NCBI GenBank assembly: GCA_018003515.1
Contig: JAGNDO010000016.1
Coordinates: forward strand, 1-64,000
Source of the DNA: Caldilineaceae bacterium
GTDB taxonomy: Bacteria > Chloroflexota > Anaerolineae > Caldilineales > Caldilineaceae
DNA: 64,000 bases
Direction: 5' to 3'
A program made the translations under genes and the position numbers. Position 1 is the stretch's first letter; every line of letters begins with the position of its first letter. Below, piece after piece: positions 18,875-26,281 of this stretch. Below the pieces are notes generated by a model that ran no database searches, had not been told where the DNA came from, and saw only the letters and a program-made list of their open reading frames with translations.

Positions 18875-19412
18875 CGGTTTGCTCCTTGCCCTGAGCCAAC
18901 GCCTTTTCGATGTAGATCAACCGCACAAACTTGATCCCCACCTTGACCCGTTCGCTCTCCCCGGTCATGGCAAACCCCAGACTTTCCAGAAATTTGAGCG
19001 CTTTGGGGTTGAACTGTTCGATCCCCGCCCGCACGGTGGTGATCCCGGCGGCGTCCCGCAGCCAGGGGTGGAGCAGATCCCAGGCGGACGTGGCAATCCC
19101 CTGGCGCTGCACGGCCTCGGCCACCATGATCATGCCCAAATAGGCGGTCCCCTCGGCGGGCCAGTGCAGGCGGAAGTCCACCACGCCGATCATCTCCGCG
19201 CCGGCGGATGGATCACCGGGCACATTGGGGCGCACGATGCCCATGAGGGTGCGGCCGGTGTCCTCGGATGCGGTGCGCAGATCCCGCTCCGCCTGGCCAG
19301 CGGGGCTGCTGGGTAGGTTATAGAGTTGCCAATAGCCAGGGGTGGCCCGGTAGACTTGTTGGAGGGCCTCAATGTGGTGGTCAGCGGAGAGGGGGATGAG
19401 GGAGATGGTCAT
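18867..19412 (-). CDS. GNAT family N-acetyltransferase
   Basis: A 181-residue acyltransferase of the RimJ/RimL-like GNAT type. It has the acetyl-CoA pyrophosphate-binding motif RQGIAT (about 112-117), preceded by the strand LGMIMV and followed by the C-terminal NPKALKFLESLGF motif. The start ATG overlaps the HepT-like stop as ATGA, and its end overlaps the Nudix start, so translation is probably coupled. The acceptor substrate is unknown. Given its neighbours it could modify a component of the MNT/HEPN pair, but that is speculation. Confidence 0.9.
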   Translation of the reverse strand: MTISLIPLSADHHIEALQQVYRATPGYWQLYNLPSSPAGQAERDLRTASEDTGRTLMGIVRPNVPGDPSAGAEMIGVVDFRLHWPAEGTAYLGMIMVAEAVQRQGIATSAWDLLHPWLRDAAGITTVRAGIEQFNPKALKFLESLGFAMTGESERVKVGIKFVRLIYIEKALAQGKEQTDG

Positions 19413-19891
19413 ACTTCGTCCACCGACAACGCCAGAAATTCACAAAAGACTTCCAAATCTGTAACCAGTTGTTGATGACAGGCTGGTAAACCCTTCACCA
19501 GTTCGCCGATCTTGGACGGCACCAAGTTGAAAGTGTAGATATTGCGTACCAGATGTCGAAAGCCTCGATAAACATCCAGGCAGTTTCGGGTCTGTTCAGA
19601 AATGACCGATGGACGAACCTCCGAAATGGGTCGAGCCATTTGCACAAGCAGGGCCTGATGCCAATGGCTCCCATCCGGCACTGATTCATCCACGGAACGA
19701 GCGATTCGTTCAAAGATGCGTTCGATCCCGGCGTAAAAGCCATGCAAATTCAAGGCCACACCGTCCAGATAATCTAATAACCCCAAACGGACGGCCAGGT
19801 CATAGACAACTTGGGTCCGGTCCACTGCGCGATCCAGATCTTTCATTTCCTGGCGGATTATGTCAGCTAAAAAACGTGTTTCCCGGCTCAT
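19409..19891 (-). CDS. HEPN-type HepT-like protein (putative RNase toxin)
   Basis: A 160-residue all-helical protein of the HepT-like group. HepT proteins are HEPN ribonucleases held inactive by a partner MNT nucleotidyltransferase that AMPylates a Tyr in the RX4HXY motif. The corresponding segment here is RHLVRNIY (residues 112-119), so the catalytic His position is Asn117 while Tyr119 is kept. The gene starts inside the MNT stop codon (ATGA overlap), the usual arrangement of MNT-HEPN pairs with the MNT gene first. Whether it is still a nuclease is uncertain. Confidence 0.75.
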   Translation of the reverse strand: MSRETRFLADIIRQEMKDLDRAVDRTQVVYDLAVRLGLLDYLDGVALNLHGFYAGIERIFERIARSVDESVPDGSHWHQALLVQMARPISEVRPSVISEQTRNCLDVYRGFRHLVRNIYTFNLVPSKIGELVKGLPACHQQLVTDLEVFCEFLALSVDEV

Positions 19892-20271
19892 AGCTCTTGA
19901 CCCTCCGCCTCAACGGTGCGGCGCAGATACTCCCGTGCGTGGATCAATTCGACAAGATCAAATGAGAATTCGGGATCAACATCCAAAAGCAGGGAGACGG
20001 CCCGGTAGAATTCGGTGCCATCAATCGATTCGACTGCCAGATCGATGTCCGAGCGACTGTGGAACCTTTCCGGGTGGAGCAGAGAACCAAAAACCCAGAC
20101 TTTTTCCACGCCAAATTGTTTCCGCAGCAGATCTGCACCCAGACGAGCCACTTTCCAAGCCCGCTCATAGCGATCCTTGAGCAGGGTACGATCACGCTTC
20201 GCCCGCTTTGCCCAACCGGCGCGGTAAACTGCAATCTCTTCAGGCGTTAAAGTAGCTGCTGTTTTCTCCAT
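19888..20271 (-). CDS. MNT-type minimal nucleotidyltransferase (antitoxin of the HepT pair)
   Basis: A 127-residue DNA polymerase beta-type nucleotidyltransferase. It has GSLLHPERFHSRSDIDLAV (residues 62-80) with the GS motif and the DxD metal ligands Asp75 and Asp77; a third acidic residue is probably Asp105 in FDLVEL. In MntA/HepT systems this enzyme adds AMP to HepT and blocks its RNase activity. It is eight bases downstream of the dynamin-like gene and overlaps the HepT-like gene. An N-terminal extension of about 50 residues before the core is longer than in the shortest family members. Confidence 0.85.
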   Translation of the reverse strand: MEKTAATLTPEEIAVYRAGWAKRAKRDRTLLKDRYERAWKVARLGADLLRKQFGVEKVWVFGSLLHPERFHSRSDIDLAVESIDGTEFYRAVSLLLDVDPEFSFDLVELIHAREYLRRTVEAEGQEL

Positions 20272-20279
20272 AGTTCACC

Positions 20280-22043
20280 TCACTTCAAACTACGCACATC
20301 TTCATTCAAAGTAGCCAATTCCGTGTGCAACCGGGCCAACTCCCCATCCAGCAGATCCAGCTTCTCCCGCTCCACGCGCACGAAGCGGGTGTAGGGGGCG
20401 ATGGCCTCTTTGATGCGCTGGACGCTCTCTTGGAGTTCGCTGTTGAATTGGCGGGTCATGGCCGCGTCCAGCCGCTCCCGCAGATCGGTGATGCGGGTGC
20501 GCAGGTCGGCCTTGATCTTCTGGCGGCGGTAGGGCAGGACGTACAGCCCCAAGGCGGCCACGGCGCTGGCCCCCAGCACCCCGGTGACATCCAGCATGGT
20601 GGTTTGCAGCACGGCCACCAGGACCGCGCCCAAGCCCAGCGCGCCCACCTCCACCGCCGCGGTCTGGATGATGGCCCGTTGCACCTCTCGGCCCAGCTTG
20701 AGGGCTTCCGCGCCCCGGTCATAGCTGTCCACTACCTCTCGGGCGCTGCGGCCCACGCTGGCCAGGAGCTTTTGACGATTGAACTCGAACTCGCTGCCCA
20801 CCTTGCCCACCATGCGGTCGCTGTGTTCCGCCACCCGCCGGTTGAGGTACTCCATCACCGCCTGCCATTGGCGATAGTCCTTGTCCACCATCCAGTCGAT
20901 CAACTCGCCCACATATTGCTCGATCTCCCGGCTGGTGTCGGCCATGACCACCCGCTCGAACTCGCCCCGCATACGCTCGGCGTTGATCAGCTCCAAGATG
21001 CGGGTGATGCGCAGGGTGTCGTCAAAGAAGCTGTCCCCCCGCTCCATCATGGCATAGAGGACGTTGTCCACCCGGTCTCGTTGATAGCGGAAATCCCGGC
21101 GCATGTCCACCTGATAGGCGTCCAACTGCTCGTCGATCACATCCAAGGTCTGGAAATCTTCCCGCAGCAGGGTCTGGCGGTTGACGATAATCTCCCGATA
21201 GGAGCGCAGAAGTTGTTCGGCCACCCCCAGGGGGTTGCCCAATTTGAGCCGCACCCGTTCCGTGCTGTCCAAGCTGATGCGGATGAAATTTTCCAAGGCC
21301 TCGAAGCGGCTGAGGGCCCACTGCGGGTCGGTGTTCACCTGGCCGCCGTTGAGTTTGGCGGCCTGTTTGGCCTTGAGGGCCAGCCGGGCGCTGACCGGGA
21401 AGATCTGGGGATCGCTGCCCAGGAGTTGGCGGGCGTTGGTGCGCACAAAGTCGATCACCTGGGCCAGGTCGGTCGCGTCTTCCATCAGGTCGATCTTGTT
21501 GAGGACGATGACGATCTTTTTGCCCCACTGGCGGATGCGCTCCAAAAACTGGCGTTCGCTCTCGGAGAAGGGGCGGTCGGCGCTGGTGACAAAGAGGACC
21601 AGGTCGCTGCGGGGCACAAAATGCTCGGTGATCTCTTGGTGGCGTTGGATCACGGCGTTGGTGCCGGGGGTGTCCACCAGGTTGACCTCTTGCAGCCAAC
21701 TGACGGGGAGGTAGAAGCGCACGACCTCGCTTTCCAGCCGCTCCTGGGTCACCTCCGGCCCTTCGCCATAGCGCAAGAGGTTGATCTGGCCCGTGGTCGG
21801 CGTCACCCCTTCTTTGAGATAGCGGTCCCCCAACAGGGCATTCAGAAAAGCGCTCTTGCCGGCGTTGAACTCCCCCACCACCACCAGCAGAAAAAGCTCC
21901 TCCAACTGCTTCAAGCCCGTGAGCAGCAGCCCCAAGTCCTCCTCGGAGGCGTCCAAACGGGCCAACTGCACCCGCAGCTCGGCCAACAACTCCCGTTCCC
22001 GGCGCAAAACCTTGTCTTGTTGTGCGGTCAATACTCGTTGCAT
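20280..22043 (-). CDS. Bacterial dynamin-like GTPase
   Basis: A 587-residue large GTPase. G-motifs visible are G1 GEFNAGKS (57-64), G2 Thr in TPTTGQ (81-86), G3 DTPGT (124-128) and G4 NKID (182-185). A helical stalk with many charged residues follows, and a hydrophobic double segment near residues 460-510 (VGALGLGAVLVAVL, GASAVAALGLYVLP) probably inserts in the membrane, as in bacterial dynamins. A coiled-coil tail closes the protein. Family members remodel or fuse membranes; some act in stress or phage defence. It is the first gene of an operon with MNT, HEPN, GNAT and Nudix genes. The Shine-Dalgarno is weak and the start abuts repeats. Confidence 0.9.
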   Translation of the reverse strand: MQRVLTAQQDKVLRRERELLAELRVQLARLDASEEDLGLLLTGLKQLEELFLLVVVGEFNAGKSAFLNALLGDRYLKEGVTPTTGQINLLRYGEGPEVTQERLESEVVRFYLPVSWLQEVNLVDTPGTNAVIQRHQEITEHFVPRSDLVLFVTSADRPFSESERQFLERIRQWGKKIVIVLNKIDLMEDATDLAQVIDFVRTNARQLLGSDPQIFPVSARLALKAKQAAKLNGGQVNTDPQWALSRFEALENFIRISLDSTERVRLKLGNPLGVAEQLLRSYREIIVNRQTLLREDFQTLDVIDEQLDAYQVDMRRDFRYQRDRVDNVLYAMMERGDSFFDDTLRITRILELINAERMRGEFERVVMADTSREIEQYVGELIDWMVDKDYRQWQAVMEYLNRRVAEHSDRMVGKVGSEFEFNRQKLLASVGRSAREVVDSYDRGAEALKLGREVQRAIIQTAAVEVGALGLGAVLVAVLQTTMLDVTGVLGASAVAALGLYVLPYRRQKIKADLRTRITDLRERLDAAMTRQFNSELQESVQRIKEAIAPYTRFVRVEREKLDLLDGELARLHTELATLNEDVRSLK

Positions 22044-22045
22044 GT

Positions 22046-22154
22046 GTTGGTCCGTAGTCCGTAGTCCGTGGTCCGTGGTCCGTGGTCCGTGTTACGTGAA
22101 ACGTAATGGGAGGCAGGATAGTCCCCAATCCCCAATCCCCAATCCCCAATATCC
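22046..22154. repeat. Two heptamer arrays: GTCCGTA/GTCCGTG and CCCCAAT
   Basis: About six GTCCGTR units (22050-22090) are followed by four CCCCAAT units (22119-22150), upstream of the dynamin-like gene. The second heptamer is the reverse complement of the one at 38402. Confidence 0.85.
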
Positions 22155-22204
22155 GCATTGTAGCACAAGGGTATGGGCTGGGCGAATGGATTGTGAACGC
22201 TAAA

Positions 22205-22242
22205 AGATGTGGCCCGGAACCGTCTGGCTCCGGGCCACATCT
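22205..22242. terminator. Hairpin terminator after the hibernation factor gene
   Basis: Arms AGATGTGGCCCGGA and TCCGGGCCACATCT, 14 bp exact, with a 10-base loop. It serves the minus-strand gene at 22309. Confidence 0.7.
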
Positions 22243-22308
22243 TATCTCACCTTGTCAGTTGCGGCCCCCGGTCCCCAAGGTTGTGGGGGCGGAGAGCGAC
22301 GAACGCTC

Positions 22309-22893
22309 CTAGGACATGACCGGTTTTAGCAGGCCATAATTCTCATCCCGCCGCCGGTAGACGACGTTGATGCTGTCCGTGTCCACATTGTAAAAGAGGA
22401 AGAAGTCGTGGCCCAGCAGTTCCATCTGATCCACCGCTTCCCGCTCGCTCATGGGCTGGACGGGAAACTCCTTTACGCGCACGATCTCGCCGCCAAAAGA
22501 TGCTTGGGCGGTCTCTTGCGCATTCTCTTCTTCCATCTGGGCGATGGCTTCGGCCTGGGCGCTGGCCACCGCAGCGGCAGACTGACGACGCTTTTCGTGG
22601 TATCGCCGCCCCTTGTAGCGCTCGATCTGGCGATACATCTTGTCCACCGTGGCGTCTACCGAGGCAAAGACATCCCCGGTCGCCTCTTCCGCCCGCAGGA
22701 TACGGCCATCGGCCCAAATGGTCAACTGGGCCGTATAGCGATCCTGGGCGGAGCGGGTGTCGGCGTGGGTCAGCTCCGCCCGGGCCTCCTTGGCCTCCGG
22801 CAGGTAGCGTTCCAGCTTGCCCACCTTTTTCTCCACATATTCGCGAATCCAATCGGTCACTTCCATGTTACGGCCATGAACGCTTGTCTTCAT
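22309..22893 (-). CDS. hpf: Ribosome hibernation promoting factor, long form
   Basis: A 194-residue cytosolic protein. The N-terminal S30AE/YfiA domain ([23 protein letters not shown]... to about residue 105) binds the ribosomal A/P sites. The C-terminal domain (about 135-190, with [27 protein letters not shown]) drives 100S ribosome dimer formation; this makes it the long form. The start at 22893 is supported by AAAGGAG; an upstream in-frame extension lacks a Shine-Dalgarno. It is monocistronic. A role in stationary-phase ribosome storage is inferred from the family. Confidence 0.93.
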   Translation of the reverse strand: MKTSVHGRNMEVTDWIREYVEKKVGKLERYLPEAKEARAELTHADTRSAQDRYTAQLTIWADGRILRAEEATGDVFASVDATVDKMYRQIERYKGRRYHEKRRQSAAAVASAQAEAIAQMEEENAQETAQASFGGEIVRVKEFPVQPMSEREAVDQMELLGHDFFLFYNVDTDSINVVYRRRDENYGLLKPVMS

Positions 22894-23251
22894 AAGACGA
22901 GACTCCTTTCTGGGCATCGGCTTAGTTTGGTCCGATGCGGAAGAAAATATAGATAGACCACCGCCCGCGCAACAGCCGCGGGCGGAGAGACTACACTGGG
23001 TTGAGGTTTTGGGAAAGCGGGAGAGGAAGAGAGATACAGCACTCGGTGAGCGTCCTTTCGATAAGGCCAAAGACGGCAGGAGGGTGAACCGAGATGCTGG
23101 GCGTTAGATTTTCATGTGTGCTTACCCATCAAATGAGTTGAAAAAAGAAGGCCAATTTGTTGACACCCCTATTGTAGTCTGCTTGGAAGGGCTTGTCAAC
23201 TGAGCTTTTTGGCCCATTCCAACCGGGCTTTCTGCCGAAAAGTACCCGTTC

Positions 23252-23330
23252 ACCCCCACCCCCCTAGCCCCCAACTTTGGGGGGAACTGTCCAACACCTC
23301 CCCCAGAATTGGGGGCCGGGGGGGCCAAGG
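23252..23330. repeat. Dispersed GC-rich element (AACTTTGGGGGGAACTGTCC), copy 1
   Basis: C-runs and G-runs surround CCCAACTTTGGGG and GAACTGTCCA. An inverted copy lies at 49599-49650. The neighbouring CCCCCAGAATTGGGGG can form a second small hairpin. It is found in a 445-base gene-free gap (22894-23338), whose rest holds only hpf upstream sequence. Confidence 0.6.
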
Positions 23331-23338
23331 AGAGTATT

Positions 23339-24160
23339 TCACGCCTGACGGGTCGGCAAAGCCAGGGCCAGGGCATAGACTTTAATCGCCCCGGCTTCTC
23401 GGGCCACCTGGGCGCAGGCGGCCAGGGTGGCCCCCGTGGTGTAGACATCATCCACCAAAAGCAGGGATCGCCCCGCCACCTGTTCCTCCGCCCAGAATGC
23501 GCCCTGGACATTGGCCCGCCGCCCCGCCGCATCCAGCCCCACCTGGGGACGGGTGGAACGCTGTCGGTGCAGCCAGGTGGGTTCCAAAGCCAGCCCCACG
23601 GCTTCGGCAAAGGGCTGGGCCAGAAGTTCCGACTGGTTGAACCCCCGCTCGGCCAGGCGTTCGGCGTGCAAAGGCACAGGCACCACGGCGTCGATCTGCC
23701 CGGCCAAATCCAGCCAGGGGGCGGATTGATAGGCGGCAACCAGATAACGAGCCAGGGGGCGGGCCAGTTCCCGTCGCCCGGCATATTTGAGATCATGGAT
23801 GGCTTCCCGCACGGGCCAGGTGAAGAGGGTGGCCGCCCGGCTCAGGGTCAGCATCTCGGCCGGGGCGGGGGAACCGTCCGGGCTGGGGGCGCACATGACG
23901 CAGCGGGCCACGGGCCGATCTTGCTGGCGTCCGCAGTGGGCGCACAGGGGAGGGTCCACCGGGCGCACCTGCTGGGCGCAGGCATCGCAAAAATGGCTGC
24001 CGGATCGTCCGCATCCCACGCACGAGGGGGGAAAGAGCAGGTCAAGCCCTTGGCCGGCCGCCCCTTTGCCCCACTGCCGGACGCGGGGCCATAGTTGCCG
24101 GTGCAGATGGCGCAGGGCACCAAATCGTCGGATTGGCGGCTGGGGCAGGAGGGGAGGCAT
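23339..24160 (-). CDS. ComF family protein (phosphoribosyltransferase-like)
   Basis: A 273-residue protein with an N-terminal four-Cys zinc-ribbon (CVGCGRSGSHFCDAC, about 47-61, plus CAHCG and CVMC) and a C-terminal phosphoribosyltransferase fold with the PRPP-binding loop LLLVDDVYTTGATL (about 232-245) and the upstream VPVPLHAERLAERGFNQSELLA. ComF/GntX proteins are linked to DNA uptake or nucleotide salvage; the exact reaction is unsettled. The first residues (MPPLLPQPP) are Pro-rich and the true start could be slightly downstream. Confidence 0.9.
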   Translation of the reverse strand: MPPLLPQPPIRRFGALRHLHRQLWPRVRQWGKGAAGQGLDLLFPPSCVGCGRSGSHFCDACAQQVRPVDPPLCAHCGRQQDRPVARCVMCAPSPDGSPAPAEMLTLSRAATLFTWPVREAIHDLKYAGRRELARPLARYLVAAYQSAPWLDLAGQIDAVVPVPLHAERLAERGFNQSELLAQPFAEAVGLALEPTWLHRQRSTRPQVGLDAAGRRANVQGAFWAEEQVAGRSLLLVDDVYTTGATLAACAQVAREAGAIKVYALALALPTRQA

Positions 24161-24214
24161 GGGGAGATGGGATTTGAGAATTTAGAATTGAAAATTGAAA
24201 ATTGGAAAATGGGA

Positions 24215-24406
24215 TCAGGTTAGCAGGGTGCGGATCAGGGTTTCTGCTTGCTCTGGGAACCAGGTTTGGAGCAGATCATTGATCAGGGTGCGCAGATCGT
24301 TGCCCCAGATCAATAAGATGGCCAGAAGCACGATGGCGACCAGGATGATCATGAGGGCAAATTCCAGAAAACTCTGCCCGGTGCGGTTGGAGGGTAAACG
24401 AGACAT
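24215..24406 (-). CDS. Small Flp/TadE-type pilin-like protein
   Basis: A 63-residue protein with the type IV prepilin-like junction RTGQSFLEFALMIILVAIVLLAILL: a positively charged leader, Gly before the cleavage site, Glu at mature position 5 and a long hydrophobic helix. The ATG at 24406 with AGGGA upstream fits better than the ATG at 24442. No prepilin peptidase, ATPase or other Tad genes are in the window. It lies 10 bases after a response regulator gene, which may control it. The gap 24161-24214 contains an A/T-rich heptamer run (GAAAATT). Confidence 0.65.
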   Translation of the reverse strand: MSRLPSNRTGQSFLEFALMIILVAIVLLAILLIWGNDLRTLINDLLQTWFPEQAETLIRTLLT

Positions 24407-24416
24407 GCTAATTCCC

Positions 24417-25217
24417 TTAATCTGATTCTTCTTCCGAATCACCCTGGACGGCTCTATCGTCAGAATCCCGGAACTCGTCCGAGGGGCTGCCGCTCTCGCG
24501 CACGGTGTCTTGCAGGCGGATCCAGCCCCGGCGCAGGGCCAGGACGGCGGCCTCCGTGCGGTCGTTGACGTCCAGTTTGCGCAGGATGTTGCTCATGTGG
24601 TTCTTGACCGTCTGGCGGCTGATGCCCAACTGATAGGCAATCTCTTTGTTGCTGGCCCCCTGGGTGATCAAGCGCAGGATCTCCATCTCCCGGGGGCTGA
24701 GGGGGATAAAGACCTCGTCGGCGGGTTCACCAAAGACGGCCAATTTCTCAAAATGTTCGATCAGCCAGCGGGCCACCTGGGCATTGTTCATCACCTCGTC
24801 GCCGATGACATAGTATTGGTTGGCCACGGCGTGAATGGCTCGGATCAGCTCGCTGGGGGCCACATCCTTGGAAAAATAGGCCGCGGCCCCGGCGCGCAAG
24901 GCGTGGAACAATTGCTCATCATCATGATAGGCCGTCAAAATAATGACGCTGATGGCCTGGCCCTCAGGCAAATTTCGGATCTCTCGGGTGGCTTCCAGAC
25001 CGTTTTTGTTGGGCAGGTTGATGTCCATGAGGATCACATCGGGCTGGACAGCCAGGGCCTGGGCCACGGCCTTGGCCCCATCCTTGACCTCCGCCACCAC
25101 CCGCAGATCCGGTTCCCCTTCCAACACACGGCGCAGTCCTTGGCTAAAGAGAGGATGATCTTCCACGATCATGATGCGCAACGTATTTTCCATGGGTTTT
25201 TGTTCGTCGGAGTACAT
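24417..25217 (-). CDS. NarL/LuxR-family response regulator
   Basis: A 266-residue two-component response regulator. The receiver domain (residues 13-130) has acidic Asp20, phospho-acceptor Asp65 in ILMDINLPN, Thr95 and Lys117. The C-terminal LuxR-type HTH is at about 190-250 (SPREMEILRLITQGASNKEIAYQLGISRQTVKNHMSNIL). A charged tail rich in Asp/Glu/Ser ends the protein. The start at 25217 is chosen because AGGAAA lies 10 bases upstream. No cognate kinase is adjacent; the kinase at 50085 is far away. Confidence 0.93.
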   Translation of the reverse strand: MYSDEQKPMENTLRIMIVEDHPLFSQGLRRVLEGEPDLRVVAEVKDGAKAVAQALAVQPDVILMDINLPNKNGLEATREIRNLPEGQAISVIILTAYHDDEQLFHALRAGAAAYFSKDVAPSELIRAIHAVANQYYVIGDEVMNNAQVARWLIEHFEKLAVFGEPADEVFIPLSPREMEILRLITQGASNKEIAYQLGISRQTVKNHMSNILRKLDVNDRTEAAVLALRRGWIRLQDTVRESGSPSDEFRDSDDRAVQGDSEEESD

Positions 25218-25380
25218 GGTCGGTTTCCTGTCTTTCATAGAGGCTGCGAGCGTCAACCCTCGGTTTGCCATAAGCAGTATAACATCTGGGTGGCCTAGAT
25301 TCAACTGGGGTCAATGGCAAATTCAGGGCTTCTCAAAAGTCGCAGGGACACGGCAGGTCAGCATTGACAAAACAGATCGT

Positions 25381-25409
25381 TTGCCGCCGGATCAGGTCAA
25401 TGCTATAAT
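25381..25409 (+). promoter_or_regulatory. Predicted promoter of the zinc-ribbon coiled-coil gene
   Basis: TTGCCG (25381-25386), a 17-base spacer and TATAAT (25404-25409), about 58 bases before the GTG start. Confidence 0.5.
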
Positions 25410-25466
25410 TGCCCCATCCGCTCTTACCACCAACAAACTCATTCTCACCCACCGGAAGGAAATACT

Positions 25467-26183
25467 GTGGCCACGGTAGGAGAACTATACCAATTGCAGG
25501 AGATCGACAACAACCGCCAGGATGCCAAGCGCCGCTTGTTGGAGATCCAGGCGCTGCTCACCGAGACGCCAGAGGTGGCACAAGCCCGGCAAGCGCTGGA
25601 AGAGAGCCAGGCGGCCTTGCACAGTTGGCAGGCCCGGCAAAAGGATGCTGAACTGGAGTCCCACTCCCTAAAGGGCAAGATCGAGGAGAATGACCGCCGA
25701 TTGATGAGCGGCACCATCCGCAACCCCAAGGAGTTAGAGGCCATGCAGGCCAACGGCGACTCCATGCGTCGGCACCGGGCCGCGGTGGATGAGCGGGGCA
25801 TGGAGGCCCTGCTCTATGTGGAGGAATTGACCGCCCAGGTCAAGCAGCGAGAGGCCACATTCAATCAGGTGCGATCCGTGTGGGCTGGGGAACAGCGCAG
25901 CTTGATTACCGAGGGACAAGGGCTGCAAAAGCAGTACGCCCAGTTGAAAAGTCAGCGGGATGCCCAAGCCGCCCGCCTGGACCGGGCCGCTCTTGTGGAA
26001 TATGAGACCCTGCGCAAACGCAAGGGCGGCGTGGCCGTGGCTCGCATCAACGTTGACACCTGCGGGGCCTGCTTTGTGCGTCTGCCCACGGGGATCATCG
26101 GCAGCGCCCGCAACAGCACCCACACAGCCGGGGTGCCCCACACCTTCTGTGCAAGCTGTGGGCGAATTCTTTATGCCGGATAG
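25467..26183 (+). CDS. Coiled-coil protein with C-terminal C4 zinc ribbon
   Basis: A 238-residue cytosolic protein of the zf-RING_7 (C4-type zinc ribbon) family. Residues 5-180 are heptad-rich helices forming a long antiparallel coiled coil (LQEIDNNRQDAKRRLLEI...). The C-terminus carries CGACFVRLP and CASCGRILY, four Cys for one zinc. These proteins are widespread and poorly characterised; nucleic-acid or tRNA-related roles have been proposed for relatives. A GTG start follows GGAAGGAAA. It ends in a very strong terminator shared with the convergent protease gene. Confidence 0.88.
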   Translation: MATVGELYQLQEIDNNRQDAKRRLLEIQALLTETPEVAQARQALEESQAALHSWQARQKDAELESHSLKGKIEENDRRLMSGTIRNPKELEAMQANGDSMRRHRAAVDERGMEALLYVEELTAQVKQREATFNQVRSVWAGEQRSLITEGQGLQKQYAQLKSQRDAQAARLDRAALVEYETLRKRKGGVAVARINVDTCGACFVRLPTGIIGSARNSTHTAGVPHTFCASCGRILYAG

Positions 26184-26205
26184 GTGAAGCCCGCACAAAA
26201 ACATC

Positions 26206-26249
26206 AACACAAAAATGGCTGGACCAGTTGGTCCAGCCATTTTTGTGTT
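26206..26249. terminator. Bidirectional terminator between convergent genes
   Basis: 21 bp exact arms (26206-26226 and 26229-26249) with a 2-base loop. A GC-rich core GGCTGGACCA/TGGTCCAGCC is flanked by AAAAA and TTTTT, so it works on both strands. Confidence 0.9.
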
Positions 26250-26281
26250 CAGTTTTTGTGTTCAGTACAGGTCGGCACCCT

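Noticed and set aside
23122-23796. Minus-strand open frame overlapping comF
   Set aside because: Out of frame with the conserved PRTase motif LLLVDDVYTTGATL and rich in Pro/Trp/Arg as expected of a shadow frame.
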